Position numbers and translations under genes: made by a program
Notes under the pieces: generated by a model
What the model saw: the letters and a program-made list of their open reading frames with translations, nothing else
The model's database searches: none
Told to the model about the DNA's origin: nothing
In this document: piece by piece, positions 23,581 through 31,325 of the stretch
Numbering within the stretch: the stretch's first letter is position 1
Layout of the letters: every line of letters begins with the position of its first letter
Assembly: GCA_017480975.1 (NCBI GenBank)
Contig: JAFURK010000004.1
Coordinates: 1-33,325 of the forward strand
Reading direction: 5' to 3'
DNA: 33,325 nt
DNA from: Bacilli bacterium
GTDB lineage: Bacteria; Bacillota_I; Bacilli_A; RF39; UBA660

Positions 23581-26169
23581 ATGAACGGACTAAATGACAA
23601 AGAAGTATTAGCAAGTCGCAAAAAATATGGCACTAACGAAATTAAAGTTGGCAAAAGAGAAGGCTTCTTCCAATTATTCATCGAAAGTCTAGGAGACCCT
23701 ATCATTAGGATTTTGCTGATAGCCTTAGCCATTAAAACCTTATTCTTATTTAAAGACTTCGATTGGTATGAAACAGTCGGGATTGTAGTTGCTATTATTA
23801 TTGCTTCCTTAATTTCAACCATCAGCGAATATGGTTCCTCGAAAGCTTTTGAACGCTTGATGGAAGAATCATCAAAAATAAAATGTCGAGTTAGACGAAA
23901 TGGATCGATTGCTGAGATTCCGATTGACGAAATTGTTGTCGGTGATATTTTACTTCTTTCATCTGGTGATAGAATCGGTGCTGATGGAGTCATTATAAAA
24001 GGAAAAATTGACGTGGACGAGTCTTCGATGAATGGAGAAGCAGCTAGTGTTAGTAAACAAACAAAAGATACGGTCTACCGCGGCTGTGTTGTCTATAACG
24101 GTCAAGCCGAAGTAAGAATTGAAAAAATAGGTAATCAGACCTATTATGGAAGAATGGTCGATGAATTAGGGGAGGGAAGTGGCAGTTCCCCATTAAAAGA
24201 ACGTCTAAATTCCTTAGCAGTCCTTCTTAGTAAAATTGGTTACATTAGTGCCGGATTAGTTAGTATTAGTTATCTCTTTAACAAAATAATAATTGCTAAT
24301 GGCTTTGAGATGAGTAAGATTATAGCAACCGTAACCGATATTTCATTACTATTCGCCTATATTCTTCATGCCCTTACTCTAAGCGTAACCATTATTGTTG
24401 TCAGTGTCCCCGAAGGTTTACCAATGATGGTAACATTAGTCCTATCTTCTAATATGAAAAGAATGCTTAAAAATAACGTTCTTGTAAGAAAACTTGTTGG
24501 TATTGAAACTGCCGGTAGCCTAAATATCTTATTTACCGACAAAACCGGAACATTAACGAAAGGAAAGTTAGAAGTAGTAAGATGCCTATTAGGTAATGGT
24601 AAAGAATTTACTAGTTTAGACGAAGTTAGTAATCGGTATCGTGATATCTTAACTAAATCCCTCATTTATAACAACGAAAGTACTTTCGATAAAGAAAGTA
24701 ACCAAATTATTGGTGGAAATATTACTGATAAAGCCATTCTTGATTTTGTTAAAATTAACCGTAGTAAAGAAGTAAAAATCATTAAACAAGAGTTATTTGA
24801 TAGTAGTAAAAAATACTCAATGGTTATAACTGAAGAAGGTAATAAAAAAGTAAAATATATAAAAGGCGCTGCAGAAGTATTATTTTCTAAGTGTGATCGC
24901 TACTTGAATGAAGATGGATTCAAACAACTAATTCTAGATAAAAAGACATTAGAACAAAAAATAAAAGAAGCAACAAATAAAGGAATAAGAGTACTATGTG
25001 TTGCCTATGGCGAAGGTGATAAAGATAATTTAGAAAATTTAATATTACTAGGTTTCTTATTGATTAAAGACGAAGTAAGAGAAGAAAGTAAAGAAGGAAT
25101 TAGCATTATAAAAAAAGCCGGTATCCAAACCGTAATGATTACAGGAGATAATAAAGGAACAGCCCTATCAATTGCTAAAGAAGTTGGCATTATAGAGAAT
25201 GAAACCAAAGAAATAGTTTTAAGTAGCGACGAATTAGCTAATTTAAGTGATGAAGAAGTCATTAACATTTTACCAAAGCTAAGAGTCGTCTCCCGCGCTA
25301 TGCCGAGTGATAAAAGTCGGCTAGTTAATATCGCCAGACGCTGTAACTTAGTCGTCGGAATGACTGGCGACGGTGTCAATGATGCCATCGCCCTAAAAAA
25401 AGCTGACGTTGGTTTTGCCATGGGAAGTGGTACTGAAGTAGCCAAAGAAGCAGCCGATATCGTAATATTAGATGATAATATCCTCTCGATCGAAAAAGCC
25501 ATTCTTTATGGCCGAACAATATTTAAAAGCATCAGAAAATTTATTATCTTTCAATTAACAGTTAATTTATGTGCCGTTGGAGTATCAATAGTAGGCCCAT
25601 TTATCGGCATTCCTAGCCCTGTTACAGTTATTCAGATGTTATGGATTAATATGGTTATGGATACCCTAGCCGGTTTAGCATTCTCTTACGAACCACCACT
25701 TGAAGAATATATGAAAGAAGAACCTAAGAAAAGAGATGAAGCTATTATTAACAGCTATATGTTTCATGAAATAATGATTACGGGCCTATATTCAACAATA
25801 TTATGTATCTTCTTCTTAAAAAGCAGTTGGGTAAATGGAATATTTCGCTACAGTATCGATAACAAATATTTAATGACCGCCTTCTTCGGTATGTTTATCT
25901 TTATCAGTATTTTTAATAGTTTTAATGCCAGGACAGTTAGGTTGAATATACTCGGAAACATTTTCAAAAATAAAGTATTTATTGCCGTTATCGGCTTTAT
26001 CATGGTAGTTCAAATTGGCATGATTTATTATGGGGGAAGTTTATTTCGCACCACCGGTCTTACTCCAAAAGAATTTATCTTTACTATCCTAATGGCCATG
26101 ACAGTAATTCCATTCGATATGACACGCAAATTATGGTTAAAAAAACGAAAAATAATTACCGGAATATAA
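23581..26169 (+). CDS. Calcium-type P-type ATPase (P2 class)
   Basis: An 863-residue cation pump. In order: N-terminal actuator part with DESSMNGEAAS (146-156; TGE has become NGE), PEGL (277-280) in M4, phosphorylation site DKTGTLT (Asp320), nucleotide domain with KGAAEVLF, then ITGDN, MTGDGVND and hinge residues, then about six further helices. M6 reads NMVMDTLAGLAFSYEPP, the Asn/Asp pattern of calmodulin-type (P2B) calcium pumps. It should export Ca2+ from the cytoplasm using ATP. The start at 23581 has AGGTGAT; a GTG nine bases upstream is part of that site. It is long, single and ends at a two-way terminator. Mn2+ is an alternative substrate. Confidence 0.9.
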   Translation: MNGLNDKEVLASRKKYGTNEIKVGKREGFFQLFIESLGDPIIRILLIALAIKTLFLFKDFDWYETVGIVVAIIIASLISTISEYGSSKAFERLMEESSKIKCRVRRNGSIAEIPIDEIVVGDILLLSSGDRIGADGVIIKGKIDVDESSMNGEAASVSKQTKDTVYRGCVVYNGQAEVRIEKIGNQTYYGRMVDELGEGSGSSPLKERLNSLAVLLSKIGYISAGLVSISYLFNKIIIANGFEMSKIIATVTDISLLFAYILHALTLSVTIIVVSVPEGLPMMVTLVLSSNMKRMLKNNVLVRKLVGIETAGSLNILFTDKTGTLTKGKLEVVRCLLGNGKEFTSLDEVSNRYRDILTKSLIYNNESTFDKESNQIIGGNITDKAILDFVKINRSKEVKIIKQELFDSSKKYSMVITEEGNKKVKYIKGAAEVLFSKCDRYLNEDGFKQLILDKKTLEQKIKEATNKGIRVLCVAYGEGDKDNLENLILLGFLLIKDEVREESKEGISIIKKAGIQTVMITGDNKGTALSIAKEVGIIENETKEIVLSSDELANLSDEEVINILPKLRVVSRAMPSDKSRLVNIARRCNLVVGMTGDGVNDAIALKKADVGFAMGSGTEVAKEAADIVILDDNILSIEKAILYGRTIFKSIRKFIIFQLTVNLCAVGVSIVGPFIGIPSPVTVIQMLWINMVMDTLAGLAFSYEPPLEEYMKEEPKKRDEAIINSYMFHEIMITGLYSTILCIFFLKSSWVNGIFRYSIDNKYLMTAFFGMFIFISIFNSFNARTVRLNILGNIFKNKVFIAVIGFIMVVQIGMIYYGGSLFRTTGLTPKEFIFTILMAMTVIPFDMTRKLWLKKRKIITGI

Positions 26170-26212
26170 CTATAACTAGAAAAATAAATTTAAGCATTCT
26201 AACCAAAAAAAG

Positions 26213-26250
26213 ATTACCTCTACGATTAATTTAATGAGGTAATTTTTATT
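26213..26250. terminator. Two-way terminator between convergent genes
   Basis: ATTACCTC/GAGGTAAT (26213-26220/26236-26243), A-run before and T-run after, serving both strands. Confidence 0.75.
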
Positions 26251-26306
26251 TACTCAAAATGCTTATACAACATCTATGTATACATTACTAATTTTAATAT
26301 TTAAAG

Positions 26307-26609
26307 CTACATCATATACATATTATTATCAGGCTCAGAATTTAGATTATTTACATTAGCATAAGGAGTTTCTATCCTCGTAAGCCTTTGATCAAGTCGC
26401 TTTACTTGACGCTCTAACCGACTAATTCGTTCAGTCATATCATTAAATTGACTACTAGCATAAGTATTATTTGACATCGTCATCGGCATTTGTGTAGGAT
26501 TCATTGGTGTTTGACTCGGCATCATCGCAGGCATTTGATTCGGCATCTGATTTAATGGCGTAAACCCCCCGTAATTATAACCACTATAGTACATATCTCT
26601 ATCATCCAT
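26307..26609 (-). CDS. Small Met/Pro/Gln-rich protein with a coiled coil
   Basis: A 100-residue protein with a clear AGGAGG 9 bases before the start. Residues 1-50 are low complexity, rich in Met, Pro, Asn, Gln and Tyr with NQMP/TQMP-type repeats. Residues 57-82 form an amphipathic coiled coil (MTERISRLERQVKRLDQRLTRIE pattern), and the tail ends MYMM. There is no signal peptide. The shape resembles some spore-coat or cell-surface assembly proteins, but no specific family is recognised. Oligomerisation through the coiled coil is likely. Confidence 0.7.
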   Translation of the reverse strand: MDDRDMYYSGYNYGGFTPLNQMPNQMPAMMPSQTPMNPTQMPMTMSNNTYASSQFNDMTERISRLERQVKRLDQRLTRIETPYANVNNLNSEPDNNMYMM

Positions 26610-26886
26610 AAATTTATTCCTCCTAAGTTTTTAGTTTCAATTTATTATATGTTTATACTAAAAAAAATGAGCCTATTTTTGAAAAAATAAAATCTAAATA
26701 AAAAAATGAATAAATTTCAAAAATAAAAAGGATTAAAAAAAGTTATCTCTAATAATATAAGTAGAGGGATATTAATAATAAGAATGACAAAATAAACGAA
26801 AAGACTACTAAAAAATTAAATGGAGTGAATAGAAATAATATACCTCATTAACCAAAATAAGCAATAAAACAAAGGAGAATGTAATA

Positions 26887-27642
26887 ATGACAGAAAGAAA
26901 AGTAGAAGAAGATATTAGAAATTTACAAAAAAATTTCTTAAAGATAAAAAGTATGGGATACGTAAAAGGTATAAGAGGAGGAAGTACTGGCGTTGGTGCA
27001 ACATTCGAGGCTTTATTAGGCAAAGATGAAGATCAATCAGAATTGCCGGACTTTGGCACAATTGAAATAAAAACTAGACGAGCCTACAGTAAATCACTAA
27101 TTAGTTTATTTAATGCCGTCCCAAAAGGAGAAAGCGATTTTGAAGTAAAAAGACTACGAGATAAATATGGCTATCCCGACAAAATAGATAAAAATCTGAA
27201 AAGACTCAATACAGCCGTATCAGCAACCAAAATGACAAAAGTAGGTTTATTTTATTATTTTAAATTAAAACTAGATAAGGAAAAAGAAAAATTAATCTTG
27301 TGTATCTATGATTGGAATAAAGTTTTAATTGACGAGAGTACTTATTGGGAATTTAGTATACTAAAAGAAAAACTATATCGAAAATTAAGTGTCTTAGCCG
27401 TTATCAACGCATGGACCAATAAGATAGATGGTATTGAAAGTTTCAAATATTACAAAATGAATATCTATATTTTAAGGAGCTTTGCATATTTCATCAAAGC
27501 CCTAGAAGAAGGTTTTATTAAAATTAAAATAAAAATAGGCAACAATTACACCAAAGAAAGATACGGTGAAGTTAATTCAAGTGGAATTAGTTTCGCGATT
27601 AAAGAAGAAGATTTATTTAAAATATTTGATTATTATAGATAA
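26887..27642 (+). CDS. MvaI/BcnI-family restriction endonuclease-like protein
   Basis: A 251-residue nuclease of the MutH-related MvaI/BcnI family. The N-terminal block GGSTGVGATFEALLGK (31-46) is followed by LPDFGTIEIKTRR (53-65) with the PD-(D/E)xK active site Asp55, Glu60 and Lys62. Known members are monomeric enzymes cutting CCWGG or CCSGG one strand at a time. AAAGGAG precedes the start. No cytosine methyltransferase is adjacent; the only DNA methyltransferase in the window is the Dam-type gene 2.8 kb away. It may be a solitary enzyme, a repair nickase, or an unlinked restriction partner; specificity cannot be read. Confidence 0.8.
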   Translation: MTERKVEEDIRNLQKNFLKIKSMGYVKGIRGGSTGVGATFEALLGKDEDQSELPDFGTIEIKTRRAYSKSLISLFNAVPKGESDFEVKRLRDKYGYPDKIDKNLKRLNTAVSATKMTKVGLFYYFKLKLDKEKEKLILCIYDWNKVLIDESTYWEFSILKEKLYRKLSVLAVINAWTNKIDGIESFKYYKMNIYILRSFAYFIKALEEGFIKIKIKIGNNYTKERYGEVNSSGISFAIKEEDLFKIFDYYR

Positions 27643-27668
27643 AACTGCTAACAGCCCATTAAAATAAC

Positions 27669-27698
27669 AATTCCCCGTTCAATTTAGAATGGGGAATT
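27669..27698. terminator. Hairpin after the endonuclease gene
   Basis: A 12-bp stem, AATTCCCCGTTC/GAATGGGGAATT with one G-U pair, loop 6. No T tail (ATATATA follows), so it is only possibly a terminator. The right arm also begins the tRNA-Ala relic. Confidence 0.45.
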
Positions 27699-27878
27699 AT
27701 ATATATAATTAGGAAAAATCTTTATCGCACACGTGGGGGAGTCAAGAAAATGAAATAACCAGATTAATTCCAAATATTAAAGATTAGTGGCTCAAAATAA
27801 TATATATAGTAGACTAATATATACATAATAACGCTAAATATAAGTAAAGACCAAGGGAGTTGCAGGAAATCCGACCAC
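27690..27878 (+). pseudogene. Decayed inverted copy of the tRNA-Ala and tRNA-Pro genes
   Basis: Read on the + strand, this stretch keeps pieces of both tRNAs in their true order. TGGGGAATTA (27690-27699) and GCACACGTGGGGGAGTCAAG (27726-27745) match the 5' end and anticodon/variable region of the tRNA-Ala. AGTGGCTCAA (27786-27795) matches the D arm of the tRNA-Pro exactly, and GACCAAGGGAGTTGCAGG then AAATCCGACCAC (27849-27878) match its 3' half and CCA end with the T arm partly deleted. The working genes are on the other strand at 27915-28079, so this is a mirror-image duplicate that can no longer fold as tRNA. Confidence 0.6.
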
Positions 27879-27904
27879 AAAAAAACTACTCTTTTTAGAG
27901 TAGT
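27878..27904 (-). terminator. Terminator of the tRNA operon
   Basis: On the minus strand ACTACTCT/AGAGTAGT (27897-27904/27885-27892), 4-base loop, then a T7 run (27879-27885). It is also the centre of the inverted duplication. Confidence 0.8.
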
Positions 27905-27914
27905 AAATTTTTCG

Positions 27915-27991
27915 TGGTCGGGAAGACAGGATTTGAACCTGCAACCCCTTGGTCCCAAACCAAATGCTCTACCAAGTTGAGCCACTTCCCG
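27915..27991 (-). tRNA. tRNA-Pro (anticodon TGG)
   Basis: A 77-base cloverleaf: acceptor CGGGAAG/CTTCCCG, D arm GCTC...GAGC, anticodon loop TTTGGGA giving TGG, T arm with GGTTCAAATCC, discriminator A and an encoded CCA. It is the second gene of a two-tRNA transcript. Confidence 0.95.
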
Positions 27992-28002
27992 AAAAAAATA
28001 AA

Positions 28003-28079
28003 TGGTGGAGAATAAGGGATTCGAACCCTTGACCCCCACGGTGCAAGCGTGATGCTCTAGCCAGCTGAGCTAATTCCCC
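28003..28079 (-). tRNA. tRNA-Ala (anticodon TGC)
   Basis: A 77-base cloverleaf: acceptor GGGGAAT/ATTCTCC with one G-U, D arm GCTC...GAGC, anticodon loop CTTGCAC giving TGC, T arm GGTTCGAATCC, encoded CCA. It lies 11 bases before the tRNA-Pro. Confidence 0.95.
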
Positions 28080-28092
28080 ATCGACAGTTAAA

Positions 28093-28121
28093 ATTATAGC
28101 AATATTTAATCCTCCTGTCAA
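28093..28121 (-). promoter_or_regulatory. Consensus promoter of the tRNA operon
   Basis: On the minus strand exact TTGACA (28116-28121), 17 bp, exact TATAAT (28093-28098) with TGC before it: the strongest promoter in the window. A hairpin CACTTTTTT/AAAAAAGTG lies just upstream (28122-28141). Confidence 0.85.
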
Positions 28122-28159
28122 CACTTTTTTGAAAAAAAGTGAAAAATTTATTGAAATAG

Positions 28160-28188
28160 TTGTTTGATTAGTAATAATGTGCTATAAT
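28160..28188 (+). promoter_or_regulatory. Promoter of secG
   Basis: TTGTTT (28160-28165), 17 bp, TATAAT (28183-28188) with TGC before it; divergent from the tRNA promoter. Confidence 0.65.
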
Positions 28189-28210
28189 TAACGTCGACAG
28201 GAGGAATATG

Positions 28211-28426
28211 ATGGAAGTAGCATTATTGGTTATTTCAGTTTTATTAATTATTATTGTATTATTACAAAGCGGTAAGGCGGAATCAGCTGGCCAAATTATT
28301 CAAGGCGGAAATTCTGATTTATTTGCAAACAGAAAAGAGCGTGGCTTTGAACTATTTATCAGTCGTTTAACGATGTTGTTAGGTGTAGCTTATTTTGTTA
28401 TAGCTTTATTTATATCATTAAAATAA
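28211..28426 (+). CDS. secG: Preprotein translocase subunit SecG
   Basis: A 71-residue membrane protein with two helices (about 2-19 and 50-69) and between them the SecG signature LLQSGKAESAGQIIQGGNSDLF. It is the small auxiliary subunit of the SecYEG channel. ATG at 28211 is 6 bases from AGGAGG (28199-28204); the ATG at 28208 is only 3 bases away and less likely. In many Firmicutes secG is followed by rnr and smpB; here a terminator and an unrelated gene follow. Confidence 0.93.
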   Translation: MEVALLVISVLLIIIVLLQSGKAESAGQIIQGGNSDLFANRKERGFELFISRLTMLLGVAYFVIALFISLK

Positions 28427-28451
28427 TTAAATTGATATATATTATATGAAT

Positions 28452-28486
28452 AACTTGGGATTTAATAAAATTTCTCAAGTTTTTTA
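28452..28486 (+). terminator. Terminator of secG
   Basis: AACTTGGGA/TCTCAAGTT (28452-28460/28473-28481) with one mismatch, then T6. Confidence 0.75.
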
Positions 28487-28611
28487 TTGATTTGTTGAAT
28501 AATAAAGCATCCCCCCAAAAAATATATCATTATCATGCTTATGGATACACCCTTAAATAAAATAATCATATTATCAAGCCCACCCATATATAAAAAATAA
28601 AGACAAGATTA

Positions 28612-28640
28612 TTGCTAAAAACTTTAATTCATAGTATAAT
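28612..28640 (+). promoter_or_regulatory. Promoter of the flippase gene
   Basis: TTGCTA (28612-28617), 17 bp, TATAAT (28635-28640). A TAAGCATTTTAA copy (28646-28657) lies at the expected transcription start. Confidence 0.65.
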
Positions 28641-28688
28641 TTTTTTAAGCATTTTAATCATAAAAAAATAATAGTGAGGTGAGAAAAA

Positions 28689-30320
28689 ATGAAAAAAAAT
28701 AGTTTTATTGAGGGGACAATTGTTGCAACATTAGGAATTATTCTCGTTAAAGTCATTGGAATTATTTATGTTATACCATTTAATGCCATTATCGGTGAAC
28801 AAGGCGGCGCCCTATACGGCTACGGCTACACGATTTATCAATTATTTCTAAGCATTTCAAGTGCCGGCTTTCCTTTTGCTATCAGTAAAATCACTAGCGA
28901 ATACAACGCCCTAGGATACAAAAAAGCAATATCAGATACCTATAAAATATCTCTAAGAATAATTTCAATTATTTCTGTGATTATTTTTCTAGCCTTATTC
29001 ATCTTCGCTCCGCAGATAGGTAAGCTAATAATCGGCAGTCAAACTGGTGGTAACACTTACGAAGATATTGCCTTCGTCATCAGAATGGTATCTTTCGCCA
29101 TCCTCGTTGTACCTTTCCTAAGCGTTACCAAAGGATTCCTCCAAGGCCACAAATATATAACCCCATATTCTATCAGTCAAGTAATTGAACAAGTAGTAAG
29201 AGTCTTAATTATCTTAATCGGCAGTTACCTATGTATGGAAATCTTCGAACTTCCTCTAAAATACGCTGTTGGAACATCTGTATCCGCCGCCTTCTTTGGA
29301 GGATTAATCGCTTATTTTTACCTCAACCGCAAGATAAAGAAAGCCAACCTACTACCCAAAAACATTACTGCTGCCCCAGACGAAAAATTAATTTCCCAAA
29401 AAGAAATTACCAAAAAAATATTTATGTATTCAATCCCTTTTATCTTAATAAGCCTAGTAAATAACCTTTACACTACCATTGATATGATTCTATTATCACG
29501 TACCATGTCTGATTTACTACATTTAAATACTGATACCATCGAATCAGTAATCGGTGTCTATACCACCTGGGGAATTAAACTAAATAACATTATCTTAGCC
29601 ATTTCAACCGGTTTAGTTACCAGTCTAATTCCCAATATCGTAACAAGCTTTACCCAAAAAAATATGAATGATGTCAACGATAAATTCAACAAAGCCATCG
29701 GCTGCGTCCTTCTAATAATAGTACCAATGACCATTTTTCTATCCCTATTAGTCGAACCAATTTGGACTTTATTCTATGGTAACAGCTACTACGGTCCATT
29801 AGTTTACAAATATTTTGTCTATACTGCCTTATTCGGAGGCTTCTATACAATTATAATCAATACCCTTCAAGGAATTAATAAATACAAATTAGTAATAACA
29901 ACCGTTTTAATCGGCTTAGCCACTAATGCCATTTTAGACATCCCATTAATGCTGTTATTTGATAAATTAGGCATGAACGCCAGTTACGGTGCAATAACTG
30001 CCGCCCTAATCGGTTATACCTTATCGATTATCACTAGCTTACGTATCTTAAACAAAAAATACCAATTCAAATTTACTAGTACTGTTAATCGCCTACCAAA
30101 ATATATCTTTTCATGGCTAATATTTATCGGTACAATCCAATTAATGAAACTAGTAATACCAACCACATTAGACGGCCGCCTAATTCAAATTCCAATCTTA
30201 GCCATCTATGGCCTAGTTAGCTTCCTAATCTATTTATACATCAATTACAAAAACGAAAACATCAAGGAAGTATTCGGTATTACCATCAACAACAAATTAA
30301 AAAAACTCCTAAAACATTAA
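28689..30320 (+). CDS. MOP-superfamily flippase, SpoVB/YtgP (MurJ)-like
   Basis: A 543-residue membrane protein with about 14 helices, the length of Bacillus YtgP/MurJ and SpoVB. The N-terminal FIEGTIVATLGIILVKVIGIIYVIPF and LYGYGYTIYQLFLSISSAGFPFAISK blocks are typical of this group (COG2244), which flips lipid-linked sugars such as lipid II across the membrane. A cytoplasmic loop near 225-245 (NLLPKNITAAPDEK) also fits. AGTGAGGTGAG precedes the start. MurJ function is the best guess; capsule or teichoic acid flipping is the alternative. Codon use is richer in C-ending codons than neighbouring genes. Confidence 0.82.
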   Translation: MKKNSFIEGTIVATLGIILVKVIGIIYVIPFNAIIGEQGGALYGYGYTIYQLFLSISSAGFPFAISKITSEYNALGYKKAISDTYKISLRIISIISVIIFLALFIFAPQIGKLIIGSQTGGNTYEDIAFVIRMVSFAILVVPFLSVTKGFLQGHKYITPYSISQVIEQVVRVLIILIGSYLCMEIFELPLKYAVGTSVSAAFFGGLIAYFYLNRKIKKANLLPKNITAAPDEKLISQKEITKKIFMYSIPFILISLVNNLYTTIDMILLSRTMSDLLHLNTDTIESVIGVYTTWGIKLNNIILAISTGLVTSLIPNIVTSFTQKNMNDVNDKFNKAIGCVLLIIVPMTIFLSLLVEPIWTLFYGNSYYGPLVYKYFVYTALFGGFYTIIINTLQGINKYKLVITTVLIGLATNAILDIPLMLLFDKLGMNASYGAITAALIGYTLSIITSLRILNKKYQFKFTSTVNRLPKYIFSWLIFIGTIQLMKLVIPTTLDGRLIQIPILAIYGLVSFLIYLYINYKNENIKEVFGITINNKLKKLLKH

Positions 30321-30369
30321 GCATTTTATACCAAAAAGTACTTAAAAAGACTATTCCTAGTTAATTAAA

Positions 30370-30399
30370 TTTACAACTCAAATAAATTCATGCTATAAT
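30370..30399 (+). promoter_or_regulatory. Promoter of dam
   Basis: TTTACA (30370-30375), 18 bp, TATAAT (30394-30399) with TGC before it. Confidence 0.6.
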
Positions 30400-30431
30400 G
30401 TTTGAGAAAATTAGAAATGAGGAAGATAAAC

Positions 30432-31286
30432 ATGATAAAAGGAAAACCATTCGTAAAGTGGGCTGGCGGCAAACGCCAAATTTTAGACAAACTAAAACAA
30501 TATATTCCTACTAACTATAATTGTTACTACGAACCATTTATAGGAGGCGGAGCCCTATTCTTTGAACTTGCCCCCAAAAAAGCCATTATTAATGACTCTA
30601 ACAAAGAATTAATGAACGTCTATCAAGTCTTATGTGATCACGACAAATATACTAAAATGTGCAAGGTCTTAAACCAATACGAAGCCAACCATTCCGAAGC
30701 ATTTTATTACGAAATAAGAAATAAAGATAAAGAAAAATCATTTAACCGCCTAAGTGACTACAAAAAAGCCGCTCGTACTTTATACCTAAATAAATCTTGT
30801 TTTAACGGCTTATATCGCGTTAACAGTAAAGGCCAATTCAACGTTCCCTTTAACAAAAATAAAAAAGTCAATACCTATGATGGTGAAAATCTCCTTACTA
30901 TCCATATGTATCTAAATATGAATGATGTAACTATTCAATCAATCGATTTCGAAGAAAGCGTTAAGACGGCCCAAAAAGGCGACTTTGTCTATTTCGATCC
31001 CCCATATGACTCTGACACTAAGACTTTCAATAGTTATACAGAAGAAGGCTTTGGCAAAGAAGAACAACGACGTTTAGCCAAAGTATTTAAAGAATTAGAC
31101 TCTCGTGGTGTCTACGTAATGCTATCAAATCATAATACCACTTTAATAAATGAATTATATAAAGATTATAATATCCATATTATTGAAGCCAAAAGAAGTA
31201 TTAATTCAAAAGGAACTAAAAGAGGAAATGTTGAAGAACTAATTATTACTAACTACGAAATAGATACAAGCTTTGATAATTTATAA
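30432..31286 (+). CDS. dam: Dam-type DNA adenine N6-methyltransferase (D12 class)
   Basis: A 284-residue alpha-class methyltransferase: FVKWAGGK (7-14) binds SAM, YEPFIGGGALFF (33-44) is the FxGxG region, CFNGLYRVNSKGQFNVPF (123-140) is the target-recognition signature of the D12 family, and DPPY (189-192) is catalytic. These blocks match DpnIIA/Dam enzymes, which methylate A in GATC; that specificity is inferred. The start at 30432 has AGGAAG 6 bases upstream, and an upstream TTG-led extension is not needed. No GATC-type endonuclease is adjacent. The nearest nuclease is the MvaI/BcnI-like gene at 26887. Confidence 0.9.
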   Translation: MIKGKPFVKWAGGKRQILDKLKQYIPTNYNCYYEPFIGGGALFFELAPKKAIINDSNKELMNVYQVLCDHDKYTKMCKVLNQYEANHSEAFYYEIRNKDKEKSFNRLSDYKKAARTLYLNKSCFNGLYRVNSKGQFNVPFNKNKKVNTYDGENLLTIHMYLNMNDVTIQSIDFEESVKTAQKGDFVYFDPPYDSDTKTFNSYTEEGFGKEEQRRLAKVFKELDSRGVYVMLSNHNTTLINELYKDYNIHIIEAKRSINSKGTKRGNVEELIITNYEIDTSFDNL

Positions 31287-31302
31287 ACAGCTTGTATCTT
31301 TT
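31263..31302 (+). terminator. Terminator overlapping the end of dam
   Basis: A 10-bp perfect stem GATACAAGCT/AGCTTGTATC (31263-31272/31289-31298) and TTTT. The last dam codons form the 5' arm and the stop is in the loop. Confidence 0.8.
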
Positions 31303-31325
31303 ATAATAATGAAAGGAACGATAAA

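Noticed and set aside
23568..23993. Minus-strand reading frame inside the Ca2+-ATPase gene
   Set aside because: It lies opposite the conserved actuator domain, has no ribosome site and no recognisable protein pattern. The same holds for the frames at 24366-24665 and 25005-25502.
27764..28039. A 91-codon minus-strand reading frame over the tRNA genes
   Set aside because: Its sequence (AQLGRAFGL and RGCRFKSCLPD) is the translation of the tRNA-Pro gene; no ribosome site.
28500..28611. C-rich stretch CCCCCC and nearby short repeats as a small RNA or riboswitch
   Set aside because: No stable nested helices or known aptamer core is visible; it is probably plain leader DNA.
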